A stretch of DNA of 64,000 nt from assembly GCF_001577835.2 (NCBI RefSeq), contig NC_029529.1, forward strand, positions 12,721,380-12,785,379, given 5' to 3'. The notes under the pieces were generated by a model. That model was not told the origin of the DNA. It did not search any database and saw only the letters and a list, made by a program, of their open reading frames with translations. The translations under genes were made by a program, and so were the position numbers. Of this stretch, positions 39,030-49,800 are shown piece after piece. Position 1 is the stretch's first letter. Each line of letters starts with the position of its first letter. This DNA is from Coturnix japonica. Its lineage: Eukaryota > Chordata > Aves > Galliformes > Phasianidae.

Positions 39030-39208
39030 CCCTTTAAAGGGATCCGACCCATCCCTGCAATAACAGGGACACGCGCAGCTCCACCGGCTGCTCAGCGCCC
39101 ACCAGCCCGGCCGTGGCTGCCTCCAGCAATGGAGCATCGCCCACATCTCTGCACCCTGTGCCGGGCCGCCCTGCCCTCACTGGCACAGATTTCTTCCTTA
39201 TGTCCCGC
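39030..39208 (-). repeat. CR1 LINE fragment in DNAH3/LDAF1 spacer (copy A)
   Basis: The plus strand reads tttaaagggatccgacccat, ctgcaataacagggacac, cagctccaccggctgctcag, gcatcgcccacatctctgca and ttcttccttatgtcc. This is a reverse-oriented CR1 tail and is highly similar to copies at 40,190 and 42,680. The lead-in with the terminal ATTCTATG motif has been lost. Confidence 0.8.
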
Positions 39209-39503
39209 CCGCACCGGACCCGGCTCCTGCGGGTCACGTTCTCGGCCCGGAGCCGCGTCTGGTGCCGGCGCTGCGGCCCGGAGCGCGGTTCGACGTGAGC
39301 TTCGGCCGTAAAACAGCAGGAAATCCCGCACACACCGGGCGAAGCGGGAGGGCGCAGGAAACAAAACAGCTCCCGGCCCGGCCCGGCCCAATCGGGCTCC
39401 TCCGGCCCGGCCCAGAGGGGCGGACCCGGCAGCGGGGGGCGGCGCAGCGCTGCGAGGAGCTCCGGGAGCTGCTGCCGTGACCGCGGAGAGGTGAGGGGGG
39501 CGG

Positions 39504-39749
39504 TATGGAGATATGGGGATATGGAGATATGGGGATATGGAGATATGGAGATATGGAGATATGGGGATATGGCGATATGGGGATATGGAGATATGGGGAT
39601 ATGGGGATATGGAGATATGGGGATATGGAGATATGGGGATATGGCGATATGGGGATATGGCGATATGGGGATATGGAGATATGGAGATATGGGGATATGG
39701 AGATATGGAGATATGGGGATATGGGGATATGGCGATATGGCGATATGGC
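39504..39749. repeat. GATATGG[G/A/C] 8-bp minisatellite, about 31 copies
   Basis: About 31 head-to-tail copies of an 8-mer vary only at the last base (G, A or C, never T). Because 8 is coprime with 3, every reading frame cycles through the same eight codons, and all six frames are open. The apparent proteins made of RYGDMEIW-like or PYPHIAIS-like units are therefore artefacts of the repeat. It lies in the GC-rich DNAH3/LDAF1 spacer. Confidence 0.95.
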
Positions 39750-39867
39750 GGTGCCAAGGACGGGTCATGCAGTGGGGTCACGGAGCCGGGTGGCAGAGCC
39801 GCCCTCCCGCTGTTGTCCCGAGGCCGGGGACCCGCCGGGAGCGGAGCCGGGGGGTATTTGTGCCGGG

Positions 39868-40022
39868 GGGGCTTTAAGCCGTGCTGGCTTTAAGCCGTGC
39901 TGGCTTTAAGCCGTGCTCCCCTTGCTGGGCTGTTTCGGGTGATTGATGCGTGGGAGGCGGAGCAGGCGGCGCCGGGCCGAGCTCGCTGCTCGCTGCTCGC
40001 TGCTCGCTGCTCGGTGCTCGGT
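39868..40022. repeat. Two short tandem repeats: 16-bp x3 and CTCGCTG x about 5
   Basis: gctttaagccgtgctg is repeated three times at about 39,870-39,917. A 7-bp run (ctcgctg, last copies ctcggtg) follows at 39,979-40,022. Both lie in the GC-rich spacer just beyond the 8-bp minisatellite. Confidence 0.85.
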
Positions 40023-40189
40023 GCCGCCCGTGTCGGGGCGCGGATGTAGCAGATAAAGCGGCCGTTGACGCCGCGGGTCCGTGCTCAGAACGAAGCACAG
40101 CGCGACATTGAGCGTCCGTGGATGGTGGAACCCGGCCATTACAGATGCGGTTTGGAGCTGGGAGCTGGGAGCGCTTTGAATCGGAACGG

Positions 40190-40500
40190 ACCGTTAAAGG
40201 CCGCCGGATCCATCCCTGCAATAACAGGGACACGCGCAGCTCCACCGGCTGCTCAGAGCCACCAGCCCGGCCGTGGATGGGCAATGGGGCATCGCCCACA
40301 TCTCTGCATCCTGTGCCGGGCCGCACCACCCTCACTGGCACAGACTCCTTCCTTATGTCCAACCTGAGCCTCTGTTTAATTTGAAGCCATTTCCCCTTGT
40401 TCTGTCACCTCAGACCCTGCTGAAGGGTCTGTCCCCTTCTCTCCTGTTGCTCCCCTTCAGATACTGAAGCTCACTGTCAGCTCTCCCCACCACCTTCTCT
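40190..40500 (-). repeat. CR1 LINE fragment in DNAH3/LDAF1 spacer (copy B)
   Basis: It shares with copy A the runs ctgcaataacagggacacgc and cagctccaccggctgctcag, and extends further (agccatttccccttgttctg, ccccttcagatactgaagct). Orientation is the same as copy A, about 1.16 kb away. Confidence 0.82.
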
Positions 40501-41132
40501 CCTCTCACCTGCAGTGCTGTGCCCCCATGGTTAAACGGGTCGGGACTGTCACGCGTAACGCAGGAATTCCCTCAGCAGCCCCGATATGGCCTTAGGATGA
40601 AGGCAGTCTTGGTTTCTGATGCCTGCCCTCGCCATGTACCCCTGAACAAAAGCCCTTCAGTTGATACACACGACTGGTGTTACCTATGCAAAAGCTTTCC
40701 CAGGCAATACAGCCATATTCAGTTCTCCCCCGAAAACCTTTCCCATAGGGTCCCCCTCCTCCTTGCATGTGCTCATTGGTTTTGGGTGGGGGTCTCAGGA
40801 CCCTCTGATACAAATAATCAGCCTTCCCCACATTTCCCTCTTCTCGGACCCCCATTGTGACCTGGATGACGGCGATACGTGGGATGTGTTGTGCAGGGTC
40901 GGGATGTTGTGCTTAGTGCCAGACCCAGAGCGTTGAGCTGTTGGCTGGTTCTGTGCAATCAGGCGTTGTTCAACTTATTTCTGCCCTTGGGACTTCCAGA
41001 AGAGCTTTCAGGGCCCATGTGCTCGGTTTCCTTTGTAAACCTAACATTTTAAGCTCCAAATGACGTTAACAAATGAGATCTAATGTCTCTGTTTTGGCAA
41101 AGGCTTTTCCTTTGTTTTCAGGAAGCACCTGC

Positions 41133-41309
41133 ATGAGTCTGTCACCACCTGACTGTGGCTGCAGGGGGGTCCGTGGCTCTGGGGGTTGGCAGCAGCGCTG
41201 TGGGTCGCAGCATGTCCAAAGAGCTGCAGGAGCTGCAGAAGCAATGGCACTTCATCGTGCAGTCCATCCACAGCAACTCAAAGGTAGGGAGAAACGGGGA
41301 GGGAGCTGA
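41133..41309 (+). other. Upstream ORF overlapping the LDAF1 start codon
   Basis: In the exon that holds the LDAF1 start (acceptor ttttcag at 41,120), an ATG at 41133-41135 opens a frame different from the main one. It runs past the main ATG at 41212 and through the exon end. Its context is weak (T at -3), whereas the main ATG has A at -3. It could dampen LDAF1 translation if this exon is used as drawn. Confidence 0.45.
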
Positions 41310-43920
41310 GATTTGTGCAGCTCTTGAGATACCGTGATACTCAGTGATGTTTCTTTTCCTTTACTCGGAAAATTGGGGCTCTCTTTCTTGAGCGAGCGCT
41401 CAGGAGCGTGGGGGAAGGGCAGCCCCCCATGTCCAGCTGTCCAGATGGAAGGAGCAGTGTTTGCATTTCTGCCATAGCGGTGTGAGCATTTGAGGCCGAA
41501 GAGCAGCACTGTGCTGACGTGCCTGTGCTGCTCTACAGATAACTCAAACTGCCGTACGTGTTTCCTTGGGGGGAAAGAAAAGTTGCTCCTAGACCAGAAT
41601 TCCAGCGTGTGACTCTTTAACAAAAGAAGTTTGTTTCCCCCTGTAGCGCCGTGCTCCCAGCAATGGCAGCCTTACAAAGGTGTACCCGTATCTCACTGGG
41701 GAGCTGAGACCTCAGGAGTCACGAGGTGATGGAAGCTGAAGCTCTGATCTGTTCTTCTCTCCACAGGTGGTTGCGTTTATGAACTCCCGGCTCGGCCTGT
41801 ATCTGGATGACCATCCTTTTGTCGCCTTGTCGCTCCTGATGTTCGTCGCAGTGTCTACGATTCCGGTGGCGTTTTTCCTCATCTTTGTTGTTACAACAGT
41901 GATAATGGCTTGTGTTGGCGTGATAGTCATGGAAGGTATCGTATGTGTGTGTCTACATATTCCCTCTTCAGCCACAAAACCTTTTCCTTTCTCTTTTCTT
42001 CTTCCTGGAGTCCCAGTTGAAGCGTTTGAACATTTCTGCTTGTAGTGCTCAGAACAGTAATCTGATAAACTGCGCTCTGTGCAAGAGGAAATCCTATTTG
42101 CTTTCCTGCTCTGAACCCCCGATCACAGCAAAGCCCGTTATCTTGGCTGTGCATAGCTTTCGTTTGTGGTATTTGACGGAAGACGTTGTTACTTTGCCCT
42201 CCTCCTCCCAAGTGGAGGCTCTTGGCTGTTCCCCATCAGCTGGTTGATTTCATTTTCCCAAGTGCTTTTACTCTGGGGTTGTGGTCAAACACTGAGTTAG
42301 ATATAACCGTGTCTATATGATAATCTGTCTTTTGCTTTATTAGGTGTTGTGATCTCCATCGGGGGCATTGCCCTCCTCTGTGTGCTTTGCGGCCTGGGCG
42401 CACTGTCACTGGGACTTTCTGGAGTGCTCAGTGTTTGTTACATCGTCCTTTCAGCGCTGGTCAACTACTGGGGCGCCTCAAGGTAACAGCCCGGGCTTTG
42501 GTCTGTGCCCTGACTTCAAACTGCAGCTGTACTGTAGCGTTGGTTACTTCCTTTATTTTAACAGTGAACTTCTGGTTCTTTTAATGAATGGCTTTCATGT
42601 GCTGGGGCATCTCTGGCTGCTTTGGTGCTTCAGCATTAAATGTAAACACATCAGTATGGATTTTGGTGAGAGTTACATTCACAGAGTGCTTAGAGTTGGA
42701 GGGGACCTTTAAAGGCGATCTGATCCATCTCTGCAATGAGCAGGGACACGCACAGCTCCATCAGGTGCTCAGAGCCCACCAGCCCGGCCTTGGATGTCTC
42801 CAGCAATGGGGCATCGCCCACATCTCTGCATCCTGTGCTGGGGCCACACCAACCTCATTGTAACAGAGAACTTCTTCCTTATGTCTGACCTAAACCTCTC
42901 TGTGAGCCTGAAAAACAGGCATATGTGAACACTCCGTAACATCAAAATGTATCTTTATTGTAGAATTAATATTGGTTTAAACATCCTCAAAACACACTTT
43001 CATGCACACCGAGAGGATGCAGCAGTGCTCTTTCTGCAGGGTGCAGTACCCAGCTATCTCAGCTGACCTGCATTTGCAAATAAATGGGCAGAAATGCAGC
43101 TTTGGAATAGGAGCATGAGTTGTTAAAGGGGAGAGCGTGGGTGGCTTCGGTAGGAGCGAGTTGTTTTGCTGGATGCTCCACGTGTTGGATTGCTGGCCAT
43201 GCCTGCACACGCTCCTGGAACTCGGGGCTTGGAGGCCAGACTGGGGAGATTGGTTCCAGCTGAGCTGTGCTCAGGCACGTTGTGCAGCAGGGCCACCTGC
43301 TGCCTGCAGCGCATTGAGCAGCAGGAAGGGCTGAGGGGCAGGAGTGAGGAGCAGAGCTGCAGCTGCTCCCTCTGAGACTTTCTCAGCGTGGTCCTTCAGC
43401 ACAGCAGCATTTTTTGCACAATTCTCAGGAACGTGCAGTTTCCTGTGAGGGTGTTGTACCTTCAGGAAGAGAAGAGTGGTGCAAAGTCAGTGTATCTGCA
43501 TTGCTGCAGGGCGCTGTAGCACTCCTGCAAGGCCTGCTGCCAGGCCCGTCACTTTGCCCACCGGGTCCAGGAAAGATATCTGTCTCCTGTATCAGGTATT
43601 GATGTGCTGATAACCTACACACAGCTTACAGCTCCATGTTGGATGGGCACTGGCAGGTCGCTCTGTTTGCATTCGGTGCCTTTTCAGAGAGCTGTGGAGA
43701 CAGAACAGCTGTGGATGTTGAGGACTCTCAGACTCACATTTCTTGTTGCTCAGCTGCTCTGGCAGGAAGTCAAAGGACGGCGGTCTGAGGGGAGAACAGA
43801 CAAAGCTGTTCTTTTCTCCTGTGCAGGAGACAGGCGAGGAAGCAAGAGGTTAATGGAAGTTCACCACAGAAGAGTCTGTCTGTCATGGATTTCTCTGACA
43901 GCAAACAAAAGAACAAATAA
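41212..43920 (+). CDS. LDAF1: Lipid droplet assembly factor 1 (promethin/TMEM159)
   Basis: Partner of seipin in the ER membrane; the complex marks and starts lipid-droplet formation. Four coding exons: 41212-41283, 41767-41935, 42344-42482, 43827-43920. They join in phase into 157 aa plus TAA (human: 161 aa). The start [12 protein letters not shown] matches the human run RDLQELQKK, so the ATG at 41212 was preferred over the GTG-led extension at 41155. Exon 3 gives [18 protein letters not shown], then two long hydrophobic blocks (about residues 42-75 and 81-124) form the membrane hairpins. The hydrophilic tail in the last exon ([16 protein letters not shown]... ending QKNK) does not resemble the human tail; it was accepted because the acceptor (tctcctgtgcag) and the AG/G arginine codon phase fit. 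Neighbours DNAH3 and ZP2 match human order. Confidence 0.93.
42680..42905 (-). repeat. CR1 LINE fragment in LDAF1 intron 4
   Basis: Reverse-oriented CR1 tail: cttagagttggaggggacct, ctctgcaatgagcagggaca, gtgctcagagcccaccagcc, gcatcgcccacatctctgca and ttcttccttatgtctgacct. It has the same subfamily look as copies A and B but is less CpG-rich. The rest of the 1.34-kb intron (42,483-43,826) shows nothing recognised. Confidence 0.85.
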
Positions 43921-45264
43921 GTGGGATCGTGTCCATCTCCTTCATCCACACTCCACTGTGCAGGTCTGTCCTTTGCAATGTAATTGTTTGCTTGTCGAGC
44001 ATCCAGCCTGGGTGCAGTTCATATGGGAGCTGAAAGAGCCAGCGTGCATTGTGTGTAGTCACTGTAACACCAACAGTGGAAGCACCCACTGAGCAGCACA
44101 TTGTGATGCTGCATGAAGGAGGGGACGTTCTGCAGCTTGGGACAGGGATGCAACAACTGCAGCTGAGTTGGTGGCAGGTGGGTGAAGGGGTGAGGGGTGT
44201 TTGCTTTGTTACTCAGTTCTTGCAATTTGTATGCAGTGGTTTGGCCATTTTATATGTGAGCATTAAGGCCCAGAACATCAGAAATGCTTTTGACGGTGAA
44301 AAAGTAACTTCTGAGTGCAAACAGCCCATGTTAAAATGCTGTGAGTGTACCACGCTGACACTGTGTGCTGTGAGAGGAAGATGGGTTTCACCATGCCTTA
44401 AGTGTGGTATAAGCAGTTACACACCCTCACAGCTGCAGGGATGCTTTTCTGCACTCACTGCCACCTCACAGCAGCAGAATGGGGCCTGCCCTTGTGCTCT
44501 GTTGTGTTCTGGGGTTGTCAATGGCCTGTTGTGCTTCTTGGCTGTAACTTCACACTTAGTTTAAACTGGTTCCATTTTTGAAAATGCTGTAATATTTCTA
44601 AGCATTATCAAACTGTTTGAGCTTAATAATGTGCTGTTTGTTTAACCACGTTGTCTCATTGTTCTGATTTAGTTCTGAGCAAGAAGTTTCCCTAAGAGTT
44701 TCCTTAAGGTTCTCCTTTCAGGCAGGTGCACGCCTGTTCAGTAAGATATTTACTGCAGATACTGCAAAACTTCATCCCACACAGAACATTTAAACTTCCC
44801 ATTGGCAGCAATAGACAGTGACCAGGAAGACCAAACCAAAACTGAGGCATGTGTTCCTGAGTTTCTCTGTAAGAAAAGGCTGGGCTGTGGTACTGTTCAT
44901 ATAACAGACAGATGGAGAGATCCAGCTAGAAGGTGGAACAAAGGCACCTCCCAGGTACCACCAGGTCCTTGGGATCAGCACTGATGGAAGTCGGGTAAAG
45001 GAATCTCACTCAAGTCACCCACTGAGGAATCAACACCTTGTGAGCATCTGCCCTGCAATCTCTTTCCCTTTAGGGATTACAACCAGCTCATCCATAAATG
45101 CTTATTGCAGAGTGAAGCAGGGACAGTGGGAGTTGGGCCCCACTCCTCCCTTTCTGCCCTCCAGGTACAGCAGCAGCACAGAGGTGCCCACTCACCCTCA
45201 TGGTACAGTTCCCCCCATTTACTAGAAGTTGAAATCAATGATAAATAGTTCTGTGGTGACATAA

Positions 45265-45274
45265 AATAAATAAA
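45265..45274 (+). terminator. Candidate LDAF1 polyadenylation signals (two overlapping AATAAA)
   Basis: aaataaataaaa contains two overlapping AATAAA hexamers about 1.35 kb past the LDAF1 stop. No earlier canonical hexamer was seen from 43,921 on. The 43,921-45,280 stretch would then be the 3' UTR. Only the motif supports this. Confidence 0.45.
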
Positions 45275-46229
45275 AATCCTAACAAGCTTAAAGAAAAGCT
45301 TTACTACTTCTTGCCCCAGCAAAGCTCTGCTTGCCTTTCCCATCTGGATGTGCAGTACAAGCACCTCCTACTGCCCTGTGAGCAGAGCCCCAGCATCCAT
45401 CACAACATCCATCACAGCATCCCTGTGATGCTGGAATATGGGACATTCTGGAGCAGCTTGCAGCACCGAGCAGTGCTTTTACTCTGCTATCCAGCCTGTC
45501 ATTGGATTAAAAGCAAACACTCCAAACACTCAGTTTTAAAGTGAATCCCATTAACACAAAGCCATTGAGACCAGCACTGTTGCTGGAGCTGACGTTCTCT
45601 ACCTGTGCCCTCCAGAAGCAGGAGCATCTCCAGGCAGTGCATTGGTATCAAAGGGGAAAGCAACTGAGTACACTTGGAAGCGCCGCTCAGGACCTGACCT
45701 CGGTCACAGCAGCAGGATCAGGAAACGCTGTAGCAAGTTCAGTTACTTTTGTCCCTGCAGCAGCTGCCAGGAGGGGCAGGAGCAGCCCACACAGACACAG
45801 CACAACCAGAGCCCTGCTCACAGCTCCAAACACGGCACCGAGCAGAGGCAGCGTTTGTGCTCGCCCTTTTTGCTTGCAGCAGAAGGGGCACTTTAACCTG
45901 ACGGACTGCCTGCCAGCAGCACTTCACCTGGATTAAAACCTGACCCACCTCCAGTTTCGTTTGCTTCTATCTGAGAAGTATTTCCTCAGAGGGAGGAGGA
46001 GCAGCCCGTTCATCTCAGGAGCCTCATTTGAGGGGAAGGCAGCACAATAATCCAAGCAGGCGCCTCGTCCAGCCTTAGCACTGAGGTATGCAAAGCATTA
46101 ACAGAGCCATTGTTAAGCTAACGCCATTCACTGCCACGAGTGATCCTAGGAACGCTTTATAAACAGGGAAGAAGGGAAGAGGTGTTGGTAGTTTCTCTTC
46201 CCGATGAGAACATCACTCCATTCACGTTG

Positions 46230-46620
46230 CGTTTTGCTTCTCCCGTCAGTACGTGCCGTTCTCTCACTGACACCCTCCTCCCCCCCGTTTCCAAAGGCAC
46301 ACTTTGCAGTTCCACCCCCACCCGCTGGGCCGGTGCCCGGTTCCGCTCGTTGTGCTTTTCCGTACCTCGTCCTTCGGAAGGCGCTGCTCAGCCGTTCAGC
46401 ATCGCTCTGCTGCAAAGCGCAGCTCTGAAGCGAACGGGGCGAGTGCATTACGGGGGAGAACGGGGAGCCCTGAACGCTGCGGGGCTCAGAGCCGACCTGG
46501 AAGCAGCAGCTCAGCCCTTCCCCGAGGGAAGGAGCAGCTGAAGGAGCTTTTTGCTACCAGCCGTTTTTCACTGTGGCAGCGAGACGAGGAAACAGTCCCT
46601 GGCCTCCAGTGAGGCTCAGG
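46230..46620. other. Orphan CpG-rich block between LDAF1 and ZP2 3' ends
   Basis: CpG dinucleotides are dense across about 350 bp (for example ggccggtgcccggttccg, ttccgtacctcgtccttcgg, gcgaacggggcgagtgcatt), in contrast to the CpG-poor flanks at 44-46 kb. Neither neighbouring gene starts here: both end toward it. No conserved reading frame was recognised. It may be an enhancer, an unannotated noncoding promoter, or a local GC-biased patch. Confidence 0.6.
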
Positions 46621-46779
46621 TGGCCCTGAAGCTTTGGAGAGCTGCTCTTCAGTTTTCAGCTTGTTCCTCTGCCCATAGACCTGGGGAGGACCACCTCTGT
46701 TCACCATTCACCTGCGTTTACCCCCAAGGAATAACACAACCAACTCCAGAGCTACATCTCTTAACTGAAAAGCCACATT

Positions 46780-46785
46780 TTTAAT
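46780..46785 (-). terminator. Candidate ZP2 polyadenylation signal ATTAAA
   Basis: On the minus strand ATTAAA begins 20 nt after the ZP2 stop codon (46808-46806). No better hexamer was noticed close by. A very short 3' UTR is known for zona pellucida genes in mammals, so this is plausible, but it rests on the motif only. Confidence 0.55.
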
Positions 46786-46805
46786 TAAGTTCATTAACAA
46801 ACATA

Positions 46806-49800
46806 TTAATGTACCACATTTACCATCAGGGCTCTTCTCTTCAGGCATTTAAGAAGAGCCATAAATAGCAGCATTGCGGTCACCAGAGAGAGAGCACCAA
46901 CAGCAGCCACAGTAACTGCAGCCCACGCAGCCTCGCTCAGCAGAACATCCCCTGCAAAGGGAGCAGGAAAGCAGCACAGTGAGGGGCTGCCCCACAGCCG
47001 GGCAGTGCAACACCACCAGCACCGCTCCTCACCTTGTGCTGCTGCCCATCCGTGGGGCACCAGGAGCACAGGACCCTGCAGGCTCACCACAGAGCTGGCC
47101 CCCGGCATCCCACTGCCTGCAAGAGAACACAGGGGAGAGGGCTGAGCGGGGTGCTGCAGACCGTTGGCACTACAGGACAAGAGCCAGCCTGAGCATTACC
47201 TCTCTTGCTTCTAGGCAGCCTGGGGCACCTCGCTGTGCACAGGGGGGAGTCTGGCTGGAAGCGGTTGCAGATGAGGACACTGCAGTGGAAATACACCTGG
47301 ACACAGAACAGACATGGGCACTCACAGGAAACAAGGGCTCCTGCTGACTGCAGAAAGCAATAAGCAACACTCACTAAGCTGGGGAGGGCCTTGTCACCAG
47401 ACATGAAAGCAAAAGCCTTCACTTCCAGCCGCCGGCGGTAGTTGGGATAGCTGACACCATGGCCTATGGGATGGAACACGGTCCTGTGGCTGTCCTGGTC
47501 ATACTCACACCTGCAGGGGGAAGAAACAGCCTGTTGCTGGCAGGGCAGAGGCCATGGAATGGCCAGGGTTGTAAGGGACCTCTAAGACCATCTGTTCCAA
47601 TGCTCCCCTGCTCCAGGGGGACACCTCCCTCCAGCCCAGGCTGCTTTGTTTCCAGCTGCAGGACAGAGTTCAAGGCAGAGAGGTGCCATCCTGCAAGTTC
47701 CAGGACACCCCGACAGGTGGCACTTGTCAGGGCCCCCCTACACAGCTCTGATTGGGAACACAGAGAAAAGGAAGGAGAGAAGCAGCCAAACCTGCTGCCA
47801 GCAGGGCAGTGTGACCCCCCCCCCCCAGCAGGGCAGTGTGCCCCCACAGGGCTGCGTGCCCCCCAGCAGGGCACTCACCCATCAACAACAATATTCCACT
47901 GTGGAAGCGAGCTCGGATCTTCTGATGCAGTTGCCCAGCAGTCGTCCAGTTGGAGGTAGAGGTTGGGGTCATTGCGGTTCAGGACCTGCACTTCCATGAA
48001 GATGGGCTGCTGTAGGAACCTCACTATGGGGTACTGGTCATCACGGTACGGCTGCCTGTACGAGTCCTCTGCAAGAGCCAGAGCCTTAGTAGGTAAACCA
48101 CTGCACTGCAGGAGCCCCAAAGAAACCCAAGTGCTTTGAAGCCAGCTGCTCCACCAGCCACAGCTCTGCCTGGAGCCAGAGCTACTCAGCCCCAGAATCA
48201 ACTCCTGCACCTCAAGTAGCACAGCAGGAGGAAGAGAAGCTTGTTGGGCCCCTCAAAGCCCGCACCCCCAGCCTTGCACACCCTCCCTCTTATCTCAAGC
48301 ATGAATTGCTGCCCGGCTGTCTGAGCCTGGGGATGGCTTACCTGGGTAGCTTAGAAGGATTAAAGAGAGGGGGCCTTGGTTCATGGAAGCAGCCAGGGGG
48401 GGAGGGCTGTCAACCCTTACAGAGACAGAGGCATCGCCATTGCTGAAGGAGCACAGCACTGTTAACCTGGGCAGGGAACAAGCAGTAATCTCACATCTGT
48501 GCACAGAACACCCAGAACCAAGTCACAGCCAGAGACTTCCTGACACACCTGAACTCACTGTCCCTCGAGATCCTGTGCAGCACACGGTCAGACTGCAGCG
48601 CCCTCACCTCGTTCTCATACATGATCTTCTCTCCTTCCAGCTAAAGAGAAGTGACAGCCCCATTAGTGAGGGCACCGCCCCCATGTGAAGCCCCCCCGTC
48701 AGCTCTGGGATACTCACCCAGTACCTGGTCCCACACCCGCTCAGTGGGACATGAAACCAGGCCCTGTCATTCGAAGGGGACCTGGAGGCAGGTTTGCATG
48801 TGGGATCTCTGAGCCTGAGCGTGTCCAGGGCTAGTGGTGGTGTAGTACTGCCAGCAAGGACTTCAAAGTCCATGTACCCGTCCTGGGTGCATACAGCAGC
48901 TGGAACAGAGGTACAGGAGTCACCCAAACAGGAACAAGCTTGGTCTGCCAAACAGCTGCTCTGTTTTGGCCATAAAAGCTTCCAGGAATGGAGCAGGCCA
49001 AGAACAAGCAGGGCTGAGGTTGGCCAGCTGAGCAGGTTGGGCCGAGTCCACCCCAAGGCTCACTCACCTATCGGTGTGTGCTGGTCACAAGGACACGCTG
49101 GATGCATCACCATTGCCACAGTGTCCCCATGGAAATGAAAAGTCAGCTCCAAGGAGGGCAGGTAGGACCGAGCTCCTGGGCAGCTCTCCCCATGTAGCTG
49201 GAAAAGAAATCATTCTCCTGGAATGTGACTGCAAGAATTGCCCTGAACACATACACTGGAATAATTCAACCCACCACGAGCAGTGTAACCTCCAGCTGCT
49301 CTCACAAGGACAGCTCATGAAACCTGAGTTTCTACTGAGGTTGATGCTTATCTGCTTAGCAGCCAGCTGACATTGATTTTGGCCACAGCCACCCTGCATC
49401 AGGCACAGTGCACACGGCTGACCCAGCACCCACTCAGAGGTTCTGTGCCTGTAACAAAGCCCAAGGAGCCGTGAGCACACCCAGCCCCACGGCCCAGAAC
49501 CTCAACTCACTGCAGACTTCAGGACCCCCCTGCTGACGTGCAGCTCCACCCCTCGTGCTGTGCTGAGAGTGATGCCGTTGTCCTGGAGCCGGTCCATTGG
49601 GATGGTCTCATCCTCCACAGCCACAGATACGAGGGTCCCTGGGAAGGCTGGGACGGCCACAGTCATGTGTGTTGTGTTACACAGCACCGGACCTGTAACA
49701 ACATCCTTGTTGGAGCAGAACATCAGTTTCCTCGAGGCAGGAGGGGCAGCTTCCCCCACACATTACCTGGGGCACAAAGCATTCTTGACTCCATGGTCAG

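Larger units (their letters stand above)
39100..40130. promoter_or_regulatory. GC-rich block, likely CpG-island promoter shared by DNAH3 and LDAF1
   Basis: DNAH3 (minus) and LDAF1 (plus) start on opposite sides of this block, which is GC- and CpG-dense at 39,190-39,490 and again at 39,780-40,100. No TATA box stands out. GCCCGGCCC-type runs near 39,380 could bind Sp-family factors. A candidate donor for a noncoding first LDAF1 exon is the GAG/GTGAGG at 39,488-39,496. The call rests on position and base composition; no transcript data were available. Confidence 0.55.

Noticed and set aside
38502-39311. 269-codon plus-strand open frame with an ATG
   Set aside because: It runs straight through a reverse-oriented CR1 copy and GC-rich sequence, so its length reflects composition.
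39034-39909. Several long repetitive proteins on both strands (RYGDMEIW-like, PYPHIAIS-like)
   Set aside because: All arise from the 8-bp minisatellite, which cannot produce a stop in any frame.
41155-41211. 19-residue N-terminal extension of LDAF1
   Set aside because: It starts with GTG rather than ATG and does not match the mammalian N-terminus.
44049-44564. 171-codon plus-strand frame after LDAF1
   Set aside because: Non-ATG start, no similarity, and it lies where the LDAF1 3' UTR is expected.
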